DNA of 11,813 nt from Bacillota bacterium (GCA_023417975.1 JAEZDX010000659.1:1-11813), one strand, 5' to 3'. Numbered from the stretch's first letter, positions 1 to 8,300 are shown. Notes: generated by a model from the sequence alone, not told the origin. Translations and numbers: made by a program.

Positions 1-56
1 GGTTCGCAACAATACATATATTTGCAAATATATGTATTGTTGCGAACCGTCCCCTG
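1..56. repeat. Large palindrome with RAYT end sequence, cut by window edge
   Basis: Positions 1-48 are a perfect self-complementary sequence: GGTTCGCAAC at the left, GTTGCGAACC at the right, and TTGCAA at the centre. The right arm continues as GTCCCCTG (49-56). If the symmetry holds outside the window, the left arm should continue leftwards as CAGGGGAC. A near copy of the right arm (39-56) occurs in the same orientation at 1194-1210, on the far side of the transposase gene. Palindromes of this kind next to a RAYT gene are the expected substrate of the enzyme (REP/BIME-like). The palindrome is seen directly; its role as substrate is inferred. Confidence 0.8.
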
Positions 57-179
57 AAAGGCTTGTCCTTTTAAAGAATATAAAAGTATTAAAAACAAAT
101 CGCTAATTTAGAAAATTAACTTATTTAATTATGATGAAGAATATCGATGGTAAGGTGAACAGGCTTAAATATAAACTCT

Positions 180-1112
180 TTAAGCAGTAATATTTTTGTT
201 GCTTGAAATTATATCAGACATAATATTTTTGTAACGTGAATCGGAGCATATTAAATCGCTCCCTTTTTGAGACAGCTTCCAAACATTAGACGAAGTCATA
301 TTTTCAAACATTTCCCGAATATCTTTCACGGATAAATTGCACAAGGATCGTAGAATAACTGTGTACAGAGCTTTAAACTCATTATTCCTATGATTATACT
401 TGATATAAGGATTAAAATCATGCTTTACATATTCAGAAATAAAAGTCTTTATTTTTGAGGGTGACATTTCGCGTAGTATAAAATTTCTTTCACTCCTATA
501 ATTCTTTTCATCTATTTCAAATTCAATGTCTAAAGCAGTGTCCGGATGTGACGACGGTATAGGGATATGCTTTAACAAAGCCAAATATTTCTGTTGAGCC
601 CTCGGAATATTACTGCTAAAGAGTTTTAATATAAAGAAATAATTAAGTATTTTGTGTGGATCTAAACGCTTTCCCAAGTATGTTGAAAGACTGGAATAAG
701 GGTATAGAGACACATCATCTCTGTATTTTTCCATGTCTTTAGGATTGTTGTGAATATATGCAGATAAGGTAATAAGGTAGTTATTATTATCAACTATCTT
801 ACTCTTGAATCTGTCTTGGAAAACATGGCCATGCCTGTTGTATTTAGCATTGTAATACATGGCATAACTCTGATTTATTGACTTCATAATTTTGCTGATG
901 TCAGCACCACAGCAATCAATGATTAAATGAGCATGATTTCCCATGAGACAGTAGGCGTAAACATTGAAAAGATAAATATTTTGATATTTTTTAATTAACT
1001 TGAGATATCTGTTATTGTCATTAGCATCTTTAAAAAGAGTAAGTTCACTAATACTTCTCACCATAATATGAAATATAGCTCCGGGATGCTTCTTTCTTGC
1101 TGTTCTTGGCAT
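180..1112 (-). CDS. REP-associated tyrosine transposase (Y1/IS200-like HUH family)
   Basis: A 310-aa protein of the RAYT branch of the Y1 transposase family, which nicks and joins single-stranded DNA at REP-like palindromes through a 5'-phosphotyrosine link. The N-terminus (MPRTARKKHPGAIFHIMVRS) is typical of the family. The HUH metal-binding pair is H60 and H62 in GNHAHLII. The stretch Y83-x2-YY-x3-Y91 followed by RHGHVFQDRFKS (93-104) matches the region carrying the catalytic tyrosine, though I cannot say which tyrosine it is. Residues about 220-300 resemble a helix-turn-helix tail (LSVKDIREMFENM...VWKLSQKGSDLI), a known addition in clostridial members. The ATG at 1112 has an AGGTGA site 6 nt upstream. 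The frame is intact, with no inverted-repeat IS ends or partner gene, as expected for a domesticated single-copy RAYT. It is divergent from dnaE. Confidence 0.9.
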   Translation of the reverse strand: MPRTARKKHPGAIFHIMVRSISELTLFKDANDNNRYLKLIKKYQNIYLFNVYAYCLMGNHAHLIIDCCGADISKIMKSINQSYAMYYNAKYNRHGHVFQDRFKSKIVDNNNYLITLSAYIHNNPKDMEKYRDDVSLYPYSSLSTYLGKRLDPHKILNYFFILKLFSSNIPRAQQKYLALLKHIPIPSSHPDTALDIEFEIDEKNYRSERNFILREMSPSKIKTFISEYVKHDFNPYIKYNHRNNEFKALYTVILRSLCNLSVKDIREMFENMTSSNVWKLSQKGSDLICSDSRYKNIMSDIISSNKNITA

Positions 1113-1193
1113 TTTACTTCACCTATCCTTTTAGTCTTATATCTACATTATTGACACATATTTTTGAAAATTACATGTGAAAAAATAAATAAA

Positions 1194-1210
1194 GTTGAGA
1201 ACCGTCCCTG
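1194..1210. repeat. Second copy of the RAYT end sequence
   Basis: GTTGAGAACCGTCCCTG matches GTTGCGAACCGTCCCCTG at 39-56 in the same orientation, with one substitution and one missing C. The two copies bracket the transposase gene, so they probably mark the borders of the RAYT locus. Unlike the left copy, this one lacks an obvious facing inverted arm. Confidence 0.7.
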
Positions 1211-1251
1211 TTAAGTCTATAATATAATTTGTCAATAATCATAGAAAGAGA

Positions 1252-1260
1252 TGTTATAAT
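1252..1260 (+). promoter_or_regulatory. Extended -10 promoter for dnaE
   Basis: TGTTATAAT is a perfect extended -10 element (TG-n-TATAAT). A TTGTCA at 1229-1234 lies 20 nt upstream of the hexamer, which is long for a -35, so the extended -10 probably carries recognition. The predicted start near 1267 leaves a leader of about 40 nt before dnaE. Confidence 0.6.
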
Positions 1261-1307
1261 ATAATTAATTTAAAGTTTGGTGGTTAAGGTCAAAAAGAGG
1301 TGATTAT

Positions 1308-4300
1308 TTGAGTGATATTTTGAATAAACAGGATACTTCTGAAGTGCAGGAAACTAAGGAGTTTGTTCATTTGCATGTACATACTGAGTATAGTCTTTTG
1401 GACGGATCTGGAAAGATTCCGGCATTGGTAAAGCGTGCAAAGGAACTGGGCATGAAAAGTCTGGCTATTACAGACCACGGTGTTATGTATGGTTGTGTAG
1501 ACTTTTATAAGGCTGCAGCTGATGAAGGTATAAAGCCAATTATAGGTTGTGAAATATATATAGTTCCTAAGTCATTGTATATAAAGCAGGCTGATAAGGA
1601 AAATGAAACGCATCATTTAGTGCTTCTCGTAAAGAATGAAACAGGATATAACAATTTAATGAAAATTGTTTCGAAGGCATCTACTGAAGGATTTTATTAT
1701 AAGCCAAGGATTGATCATGAATATCTAAGCCAAAACAGTGAAGGGCTTATTGCTTTGAGTGCTTGTCTTGGAGGAGAAGTTCAGTCTCATTTGCTCAAGG
1801 ATAATTATGAAAAAGCAAAAGAAGCGGCGTTGTTTTATAAATCCGTATTTAGAGAAGATTTTTATTTGGAGCTCCAGTATCACGGTATGCCGGAGCAAAT
1901 GAAGGTTAACGGTGAACTTTTGAAGCTAGCGAAGGAAATCGGTGCACCGCTAATAGTTACCAACGATATACATTACATAAAGGCGGAAGACTATAAGTCT
2001 CATGACGTACTGCTTTGCATTCAGACCGGCAAGACTGTGGATGAAGAAGATAGAATGAGATATCCTTCCGACCAGTTTTACATGAAATCTGCTCAGGAAA
2101 TGTATGATATGTTCTCCCATGTGCCTGAGGCATTGGAAAACACAGTAAAAATAGCAGACAAATGCAGCTTTGACTATGAATTTCATAAATCTAAGCTTCC
2201 TAAATTCCCGCTGCCGGATGGGATAGACGCCTATGAATTCCTGAGAGATACATGCTTCAAGGGGTTGGCGGAACGATACAAGGTGTATGAACCTATAAAA
2301 AATGTTGATATAGCACAGGTTTTTGAACAAGTGCTTAAGCTTGCCGAAAGTGATGACGAAGCAAAAGGACTGTCGGACAGATTGGAGTATGAGCTTGGCA
2401 TAATTAAGCAGATGGGATATGTGGATTACTTTCTTATAGTATGGGACTTTATAAGATTTGCCAATGAAAATGGTATACCTACAGGCCCCGGAAGAGGAAG
2501 TGCCGCCGGTTCCATCGTAGCATATACCCTTGGAATAACGAAAATTGACCCTATTAGGTACAGCTTGCTGTTTGAAAGATTTCTTAATCCTGAAAGAGTA
2601 AGTATGCCGGATATAGATTCGGATTTCTGCTATGAAGGCAGACCTGCGGTAATTGAATACGTAGTTGAAAAATATGGAGAAGCGAATGTGTCTCAAATCA
2701 TAACCTTTGGTACTATGGCTGCAAGAGCCTGTATAAGGGACGTAGGAAGAGCGATGAACTATTCTTATGCAGAAGTAGATAAGATTGCTAAGATGATACC
2801 TACAATGTTAGGTATTACAATAGATAAGGCGCTTTTTTTAAATCATGAGCTTAAGGCTATTTATGATGAGGATGACAGAGTAAAGCAGTTAATTGATATA
2901 AGCAGAGCGCTGGAAGGTCTTCCGAGACATTCCTCCACTCATGCTGCAGGTGTTGTAATTGCTTCTCAGCCGCTAGTTAATTTTGTCCCGCTTCAAAAAA
3001 ATGAAGATATGATAGTAACCCAATTTCCAATGGGAACATTAGAGGAACTTGGACTATTGAAGATGGACTTCTTAGGTCTAAGAACGTTGACTGTTATGCG
3101 TGACACCATAAAAATGGTAAAAGAAACACGTGGCATTGACATAGACTTGGATAAGATAGGTTTCGATGACAGAGCTGTTTATAAAATGATCGGAGAAGGA
3201 AGGACTGTAGGAGTATTCCAGCTTGAATCCGCAGGTATGACTAACTTCATGAAAGAATTGAAGCCAGATTCTCTTGAAGATATCATAGCAGGAATAAGCT
3301 TGTACAGACCGGGCCCAATGGCTGAAATACCAAGATATATTGAAAATAAAAAAAATCCGGATAAGATAGAATATTTGACACCGATGCTTGAAAGTATTCT
3401 TAGTGTAACCTATGGAGTAATGGTTTATCAGGAACAGGTTATGGAAATTGTTAGAAAGCTAGCCGGTTATTCCATGGGAAGAAGTGACCTTGTTAGGCGT
3501 GCAATGTCCAAAAAGAAACATAAGGTCATGGAAGAGGAAAGAAAGAACTTCATTTACGGAATAGTAGATGATAATGGCAACATAGAGGTGCCTGGATGCA
3601 TTAGAAACGGAATCAGTGAAGAGGCTGCAAACAAGATATTTGACCAGATGATCGACTTTGCTTCCTATGCGTTTAATAAATCGCATGCTGCGGCCTATGC
3701 CGTAGTAGCCTATGATACAGCATTTTTGATGAAATACTATCCAGCAGAATTCGTTGCAGCTATGCTGAATAGTGTAATGGGGGTCAGCGAAAAGGTTGCT
3801 TTCTATATACGTTTTGCAGAAAGCCAAGGAATTAGGGTAATGCCTCCGGACATAAATGAAAGCTTTGGAAGATTTACCGTTAAGGATGAGAACACTATAA
3901 GATTCGGACTGGCAGCTATTAAAAATGCGGGCATAAATGTTATAGACAGCATTGTTGAAAGCCGGATGAAAAAAGGAAGCTTCAAATCCCTATATGATTT
4001 TTGCAATAAAATAGACTTGTCCACAATCAATAAAAGAGTTATTGAAAGTCTTATTAAAGCAGGAGCCTTTGATTGTTTAAATGTTTACCGCTCTCAAATG
4101 CTGGCTGTTTATGAAAAAATACTTGATGGGCTTGGTAGTGAGAAAAAGAGAAATATCGACGGGCAGATAAGCCTTTTTGGAGGACTTGATACTTCTGAAG
4201 CAGTTAACATAGAAGCTGAGATAAAATACCCCGCTATTAAAGAGTTTGAAAAGAAACATATTCTCGCCATGGAAAAGGAAATGACTGGGATTTATATTAC

Positions 4301-4958
4301 CGGGCATCCGCTGGAAGAATATGAAGAGGCCTTAAAGCTTCACACTGATACAAAAACTATTGATATCATGGAAGCAGCTGCTGAGCAGACTACTTTAGAA
4401 GATAATATAGATGCTGCCTTGGACCAAATTGAATTGCAAGATAAAAAGAGCGAAGATAACAAGATTACTGATGGTGCAAGCGTTACAATTGGTGGTATAA
4501 TCAATGCTGTTAGCAAGAAATTCACAAGAAATAATGACAGAATGGCATTTATAACTTTGGAGGATCTCTATGGAAGTATCGAAGTCATTGTGTTTCCGAA
4601 AGTCATGGAAAAAGTAGCAAATATCATAGAAGAAGATGCGTTAATTGTTGTGAAGGGTAGGATAAGCATTCGAGAAGATGAGGCCCCAAAGATTTTATGT
4701 GAGAATATTCAGCCCCTCATAAGCATGAATACGAGTAAGTTATATGTTGCAGTGGAAGATGATAAGGCTGCCAGAAGTATTTACAATAACTTTAGAGCGG
4801 CTATGAGAAGATTTAAAGGTAATACACCTGTTTATCTCTGTACCCGCAAGGAGAGAAAGCAATACAGGTTGGATAGAGATTTTTGGGTAGATATTGAAAC
4901 GGGAGTAATGGAATTTCTAAAAAGTGAATTTGGTGAAGAAAATGTTAAGCTGGTTTAG
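1308..4958 (+). CDS. dnaE: DNA polymerase III subunit alpha (DnaE)
   Basis: A 1216-aa C-family replicative polymerase that acts at the replication fork. The start is TTG, with AGAGGTGA (1296-1303) just upstream. Domains in order: PHP (about 19-225), palm/polymerase core, tandem helix-hairpin-helix (about 870-926), OB fold (about 1058-1135) and a C-terminal domain. The three catalytic aspartates are visible: D435 and D437 in PDIDSDF, and D587 in KMDFLGLRTLT. A beta-clamp motif QISLF lies at 953-957. All nine PHP metal ligands appear present: H23, H25, D32, H57, E82, H103, C153, D220 and H222. This predicts an active metal-dependent proofreading exonuclease, unlike the degenerate PHP of E. coli. 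In low-GC Gram-positives DnaE usually works beside PolC, which is not in this window. The gene is transcribed alone, with a strong terminator behind it. Confidence 0.97.
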   Translation: MSDILNKQDTSEVQETKEFVHLHVHTEYSLLDGSGKIPALVKRAKELGMKSLAITDHGVMYGCVDFYKAAADEGIKPIIGCEIYIVPKSLYIKQADKENETHHLVLLVKNETGYNNLMKIVSKASTEGFYYKPRIDHEYLSQNSEGLIALSACLGGEVQSHLLKDNYEKAKEAALFYKSVFREDFYLELQYHGMPEQMKVNGELLKLAKEIGAPLIVTNDIHYIKAEDYKSHDVLLCIQTGKTVDEEDRMRYPSDQFYMKSAQEMYDMFSHVPEALENTVKIADKCSFDYEFHKSKLPKFPLPDGIDAYEFLRDTCFKGLAERYKVYEPIKNVDIAQVFEQVLKLAESDDEAKGLSDRLEYELGIIKQMGYVDYFLIVWDFIRFANENGIPTGPGRGSAAGSIVAYTLGITKIDPIRYSLLFERFLNPERVSMPDIDSDFCYEGRPAVIEYVVEKYGEANVSQIITFGTMAARACIRDVGRAMNYSYAEVDKIAKMIPTMLGITIDKALFLNHELKAIYDEDDRVKQLIDISRALEGLPRHSSTHAAGVVIASQPLVNFVPLQKNEDMIVTQFPMGTLEELGLLKMDFLGLRTLTVMRDTIKMVKETRGIDIDLDKIGFDDRAVYKMIGEGRTVGVFQLESAGMTNFMKELKPDSLEDIIAGISLYRPGPMAEIPRYIENKKNPDKIEYLTPMLESILSVTYGVMVYQEQVMEIVRKLAGYSMGRSDLVRRAMSKKKHKVMEEERKNFIYGIVDDNGNIEVPGCIRNGISEEAANKIFDQMIDFASYAFNKSHAAAYAVVAYDTAFLMKYYPAEFVAAMLNSVMGVSEKVAFYIRFAESQGIRVMPPDINESFGRFTVKDENTIRFGLAAIKNAGINVIDSIVESRMKKGSFKSLYDFCNKIDLSTINKRVIESLIKAGAFDCLNVYRSQMLAVYEKILDGLGSEKKRNIDGQISLFGGLDTSEAVNIEAEIKYPAIKEFEKKHILAMEKEMTGIYITGHPLEEYEEALKLHTDTKTIDIMEAAAEQTTLEDNIDAALDQIELQDKKSEDNKITDGASVTIGGIINAVSKKFTRNNDRMAFITLEDLYGSIEVIVFPKVMEKVANIIEEDALIVVKGRISIREDEAPKILCENIQPLISMNTSKLYVAVEDDKAARSIYNNFRAAMRRFKGNTPVYLCTRKERKQYRLDRDFWVDIETGVMEFLKSEFGEENVKLV

Positions 4959-5003
4959 TAATTTTTAAAGCTTCTAACATCAGAATAAGGCAGATAAAAT
5001 GTT

Positions 5004-5037
5004 AATTAAGCATGTCAGCTGACATGCTTAATTTTTT
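5004..5037 (+). terminator. Rho-independent terminator after dnaE
   Basis: A perfect 30-bp dyad (5004-5033) centred on CAGCTG runs into a T tract (5032-5037), 45 nt after the dnaE stop. As an RNA hairpin the innermost pairs would open into a small loop. The dyad is symmetric, but the T run favours plus-strand termination. Confidence 0.85.
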
Positions 5038-5303
5038 ATCCCAACAAGACTATCGCTCAGATTTCTTTTATTAAAGCTTCAAGTTTGAAAAAGTACTATT
5101 TTTTTAAATTAATTTTTGCATAACGAAATGTGGCGTAAAAGGGTGATAAATTAAAATGTCATAATGCATAAAACGTTGTCAATTCCATAAAAATTAAATT
5201 TATTAAGAAAAAATTATGATTTTTCAGTCTTTTTTTGTGTTAATTTTAAAATTTCAGGGTTATACTATAGTTGCATAATAGTATTTTTTGTAGTAACATT
5301 ATG

Positions 5304-5332
5304 TTGGGACAATAGTGATAGTTTTATATAAA
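5304..5332 (+). promoter_or_regulatory. Candidate sigma-A promoter of pfkA
   Basis: TTGGGA (5304-5309) and TATAAA (5327-5332) are separated by exactly 17 nt. The predicted start near 5339 gives a leader of about 74 nt that includes the dyad at 5360-5381. The alternative is a start further upstream using TATACT at 5261. Confidence 0.5.
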
Positions 5333-5359
5333 TATAAATTTTCTAACACATGGTGACAT

Positions 5360-5381
5360 ACTTGTCCATGGTGGGACAAGT
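5360..5381 (+). promoter_or_regulatory. Inverted repeat in the pfkA leader (operator or RNA hairpin)
   Basis: ACTTGTCC-ATGGTG-GGACAAGT is an 8-bp perfect inverted repeat with a 6-nt spacer, between the candidate pfkA promoter and the Shine-Dalgarno sequence. The half-site GGGACAA also occurs at 5306-5312 across the candidate -35. ATGG cores recur at 5350, 5368 and 5390 in related surroundings. It could be a repressor site or a leader hairpin. I do not recognise the motif as belonging to a named regulator. Confidence 0.55.
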
Positions 5382-5412
5382 TGAGACCCATGGGGTAACA
5401 GGAGGTATTAAT

Positions 5413-6372
5413 ATGAAGACAATAGCTGTTCTGACAAGTGGTGGAGATGCACCGGGAATGAATGCTGCGATAAGGGCAGTAGTAAGAATGGGCCTTGATA
5501 AGGGCTTAAAGGTTATGGGTGTTGAAAGAGGGTATAATGGGCTAATAAATGGCGAAATTTATGAAATGAATCGTAACTCTGTTTCCGATATTATTCAAAA
5601 GGGTGGAACAATACTAAAGACTGCAAGATGCGAAGAGTTCAAGACAGAAGCAGGAAGAGAAAAGGCAGCTAAGGTATTAAAGGTGTTTGGAGTAGACGGA
5701 CTTGTTGTTATTGGAGGAGACGGATCTTTTACGGGAGCAAGATTACTTTCAAAGCTTGGGGTTAATACAGTTGGTATTCCTGGGACTATAGATAATGATC
5801 TTAGCTACACAGAATATACTCTGGGCTTTGATACAGCACTTAATACTGTATTGGATGCAATTAATAAGCTGAGAGATACATCAACTTCACATGAAAGAGT
5901 TAGTATCGTAGAAGTAATGGGAAGAAATTGCGGTGATATAGCATTGTTTGCAGGAATCGCTGGTGGAGCTGAGAGTATTATTGTGCCTGAAAAAGGTATT
6001 AATGTAGAAGAAATATGCAAGACAATACTCGAAGGTAAGAGAAAAGGAAAGATGCATAATCTGATAATTTTAGCCGAAGGTGTTGGCGGAGCAGGGAAGC
6101 TTGCTAAGAATGTTCAGGATGTAACCGGAATAGAGACAAGAGCTACAATACTTGGACATATTCAAAGAGGAGGAAGCCCTTCAGCCTTTGACAGAATTTT
6201 AGCTTCAAGAATGGGTGCAAGAGCGGTAGAACTGCTTATTGAAGGAAAGTCCTCAAGGGTTATAGGAATAAGAGGTCAAGAAATTACTGATGATGATATT
6301 GATGAGGCATTGTCAATGCCGAGAAAGTTCAATGAAAGACTTTATGAGATAGCAAAAGCTTTGTCATATTAA
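5413..6372 (+). CDS. pfkA: ATP-dependent 6-phosphofructokinase
   Basis: A 319-aa cytosolic enzyme that phosphorylates fructose 6-phosphate to fructose 1,6-bisphosphate, the committed step of glycolysis. The ATG at 5413 was chosen because AGGAGGT (5400-5406) lies 6 nt upstream and the protein then starts MKTIAVLTSGGDAPG with standard family length and numbering. An in-frame ATG at 5350 has no ribosome site and would add 21 odd residues. Visible residues: G11 (ATP loop), GGDGS with D103, and GTIDND with the catalytic base D127 and D129. R162 (HER) is the neighbouring-subunit substrate arginine. G104 and G124 mark the ATP-using rather than the pyrophosphate-using type. The allosteric residues R154, E187 and K213 of the Bacillus enzyme are kept, while position 211 is Lys instead of Arg. 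Activation by ADP and inhibition by PEP are therefore likely. pyk follows. Confidence 0.97.
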   Translation: MKTIAVLTSGGDAPGMNAAIRAVVRMGLDKGLKVMGVERGYNGLINGEIYEMNRNSVSDIIQKGGTILKTARCEEFKTEAGREKAAKVLKVFGVDGLVVIGGDGSFTGARLLSKLGVNTVGIPGTIDNDLSYTEYTLGFDTALNTVLDAINKLRDTSTSHERVSIVEVMGRNCGDIALFAGIAGGAESIIVPEKGINVEEICKTILEGKRKGKMHNLIILAEGVGGAGKLAKNVQDVTGIETRATILGHIQRGGSPSAFDRILASRMGARAVELLIEGKSSRVIGIRGQEITDDDIDEALSMPRKFNERLYEIAKALSY

Positions 6373-6410
6373 AATATATCGTTAAGTTTAAAGTGTTATT
6401 TTTTAGTTTT

Positions 6411-6451
6411 TGCATACTCGATAATCGTCCTTAAGGGTTATTGAGTATGCA
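6411..6451. other. Long hairpin between pfkA and pyk
   Basis: TGCATACTCGATAA (6411-6424) pairs with TTATTGAGTATGCA (6438-6451), giving 14 pairs with one G-T wobble; two more pairs are possible inward. A T-rich stretch precedes it, but AAAACAAA follows it, so it is not a classical plus-strand terminator. It could be a processing or mRNA-stability element, a partial attenuator, or a regulator site at the pyk promoter. TTGAGT (6441-6446) inside its right arm and TGTAGT (6464-6469) form a weak 17-nt-spaced promoter for pyk. Confidence 0.65.
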
Positions 6452-6545
6452 TAAAACAAATACTGTAGTTCACAGACTACTGACAAAGAGAGAGTTTTTA
6501 TACTCTAAAAATGACTTTCAATATTAACATTAAGGAGAGTTGAAG

Positions 6546-8300
6546 ATGAGAAAGACAAAAATAATCTGTACAATAGGACCTTCAAGTGAAGACAGAGAAA
6601 CATTAACAAAAATATTTCAAGCAGGCATGAATGTATCCAGACATAACTTTTCACATGGTGATCATGAGGAACATGGCGGAAGAATAAGATTAGTTAAAGA
6701 GCTAAGTAAAGAATACAATAAGCCCGTTGCTATAATTCTTGATACTAAGGGACCTGAAATAAGAACAGGGAATTTTGCTGCCGGTAAGGTTGAATTAAAG
6801 GAAGGCAGTAATTTTACGATTGTTTGCGGAGAAGAAGTAAGCGGCGATGAAACTAAGTGTTCCTTGAGCTATGATAAGCTGTACAATGATGTAAAGCCAG
6901 GGGATATGATTTTAATAGATGATGGACTTGTAGGATTGGAAGTACATAAAATAGAAGGAAAAAATATTCAATGTGTAGTAAAGAATTCTGGAATTGTAGG
7001 TAATCATAAGGGTGTAAATGTTCCGGGAGTTTCAATAAACCTTCCTGCAATAACTGATAAAGACATTGCAGATTTAAAATTTGGTATTGAAATTGGTGTG
7101 GATATAATTGCTGCTTCGTTTATAAGAAAGGCAGCAGACGTACTGGAAATAAGAAAAGTACTTCAAGAAAACGGCGGAGATGACATACAGATTTTTTCAA
7201 AGATAGAAAACCAGGAAGGTGTAAACAATCTAGATGAAATTCTTAAGTTCTCCGATGGAATTATGGTTGCAAGAGGAGATCTTGGAGTAGAAATTCCTAT
7301 AGAGCAGGTTCCACTCGTTCAAAAGATGATAATTGAAAGATGCAATTATGCAGGTAAGCCTGTTATAACTGCTACTCAAATGCTGGATTCAATGATGAGA
7401 AATCCGAGACCTACAAGAGCAGAAGCATCAGACATAGCCAATGCCATATTTGATGGTACAGATTGTATAATGCTGAGCGGAGAAACTGCAAACGGTAAGT
7501 ATCCTGTAGAATCGGTTAGGACTATGGCAAGAATAGCAGAAGCAGCTGAAAATCAATTGAATTATGAAGCTACATTAAAGAAGAAGAGAAAATCGCATAT
7601 TCCAAATGTACCAAATGCAATTAGCTTAGCTACTTGTAATACTGCTATGGAATTGAATGCATCAGCAATAATTACTGCAACGCAAAGCGGACATTCTGCA
7701 AAAATAGTTTCAAAGTATAGACCTGAGTGTCCTATTATAGCAGTGACTCCATATGCTAAGGTGGCAAGAAAGCTTGCAATGAATTGGGGAGTATATCCTA
7801 TAGTTGCTGAAAAGGTTGAATCTACTGATGAATTAATCAATAAGTCTGCAGACATAGCATTGGAGACAGGGCTTGTTAAAAAAGGAGATCTTGTTGTTAT
7901 AGCTGCAGGTATACCTGTTAACTATGTGGGTTCTACAAATATGATGAAGGTTCATATAGTTGGAGACATACTTTTGCAAGGTAAGGGAGAGGGTGACAGG
8001 CCTGGTTCTGGAACTGTAAGTGTTGCAGAAAATGCAAAGGAAGCTGTTGAAAAAGTAGAAGAAGGTTCAATACTTGTTGTGAAGGAACTTAGCAAGGAAT
8101 ATATGGATGTGTTTGATAAAGTAGGAGGAATAATTGTAGAAGAAGCTGTTTCTCCAGACTTAATAATTGAATGCATTGCAAAAGAAATTCCGGTTATAAG
8201 CTGTGCTGCCGGTGCAGTTGAAATCTTGAAGACAGGAAGCTTTATAACTATGGATGTTGCAAGAGGAGTAGTGTTTAGCGGTAAAGCCAACATAATATAG
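6546..8300 (+). CDS. pyk: Pyruvate kinase with extra C-terminal domain
   Basis: A 584-aa enzyme converting PEP and ADP to pyruvate and ATP, the last step of glycolysis. The ATG at 6546 sits 8 nt after GGAG (6534-6537); the in-frame TTG at 6540 is too close to that site. Visible in the barrel: R32-x-N34-x-S36, catalytic K219, Mg ligands E221 (KIENQEG) and D245 (ARGDLG), and T277 in TATQMLDSM. E71 in TKGPEIRTG corresponds to the glutamate linked to K+ dependence in this family. Residues about 475-584 form the PEP-utiliser-like extra C-terminal domain seen in Bacillus-type enzymes, which explains the length over about 470 aa. In that domain the usual TSH is replaced by SPD (536-538). It lies 173 bp after pfkA and is probably co-expressed with it by read-through or a weak promoter. 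Confidence 0.97.
   Translation: MRKTKIICTIGPSSEDRETLTKIFQAGMNVSRHNFSHGDHEEHGGRIRLVKELSKEYNKPVAIILDTKGPEIRTGNFAAGKVELKEGSNFTIVCGEEVSGDETKCSLSYDKLYNDVKPGDMILIDDGLVGLEVHKIEGKNIQCVVKNSGIVGNHKGVNVPGVSINLPAITDKDIADLKFGIEIGVDIIAASFIRKAADVLEIRKVLQENGGDDIQIFSKIENQEGVNNLDEILKFSDGIMVARGDLGVEIPIEQVPLVQKMIIERCNYAGKPVITATQMLDSMMRNPRPTRAEASDIANAIFDGTDCIMLSGETANGKYPVESVRTMARIAEAAENQLNYEATLKKKRKSHIPNVPNAISLATCNTAMELNASAIITATQSGHSAKIVSKYRPECPIIAVTPYAKVARKLAMNWGVYPIVAEKVESTDELINKSADIALETGLVKKGDLVVIAAGIPVNYVGSTNMMKVHIVGDILLQGKGEGDRPGSGTVSVAENAKEAVEKVEEGSILVVKELSKEYMDVFDKVGGIIVEEAVSPDLIIECIAKEIPVISCAAGAVEILKTGSFITMDVARGVVFSGKANII

Larger units (their letters stand above)
5038..5412. other. Intergenic region between dnaE and pfkA
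   Basis: About 375 bp of very AT-rich DNA with no convincing gene in any frame. From 5038 to about 5230 I see nothing beyond AT-rich spacer. A TATACT at 5261-5266 could be a -10 but has no well-spaced -35. The better promoter candidate is at 5304-5332, followed by the structured pfkA leader. Both are listed separately. Confidence 0.6.

Noticed and set aside
1..56. CRISPR repeat or attachment site at the left edge
   Set aside because: There is one palindrome with no spacer-repeat periodicity, tRNA or integrase. The RAYT gene beside it explains it better.
1950..2696. 248-aa minus-strand open frame inside dnaE
   Set aside because: It overlaps the catalytic core of dnaE, has no ribosome site and has a low-complexity residue pattern typical of antisense reading. 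It is a shadow frame.
5261..5266. TATACT as the main pfkA promoter -10
   Set aside because: The nearest -35-like hexamer (TTGTGT at 5235-5240) is 20 nt away. The 5304-5332 pair has ideal spacing.
5350..5412. Upstream in-frame ATG adding 21 residues to PfkA
   Set aside because: It has no Shine-Dalgarno sequence and reads through the leader dyad. The ATG at 5413 has a perfect AGGAGGT and gives the family-standard N-terminus and residue numbering.
6540..6545. TTG start two codons before the pyk ATG
   Set aside because: It is only 2 nt from the GGAG core; the ATG at 6546 has normal spacing.
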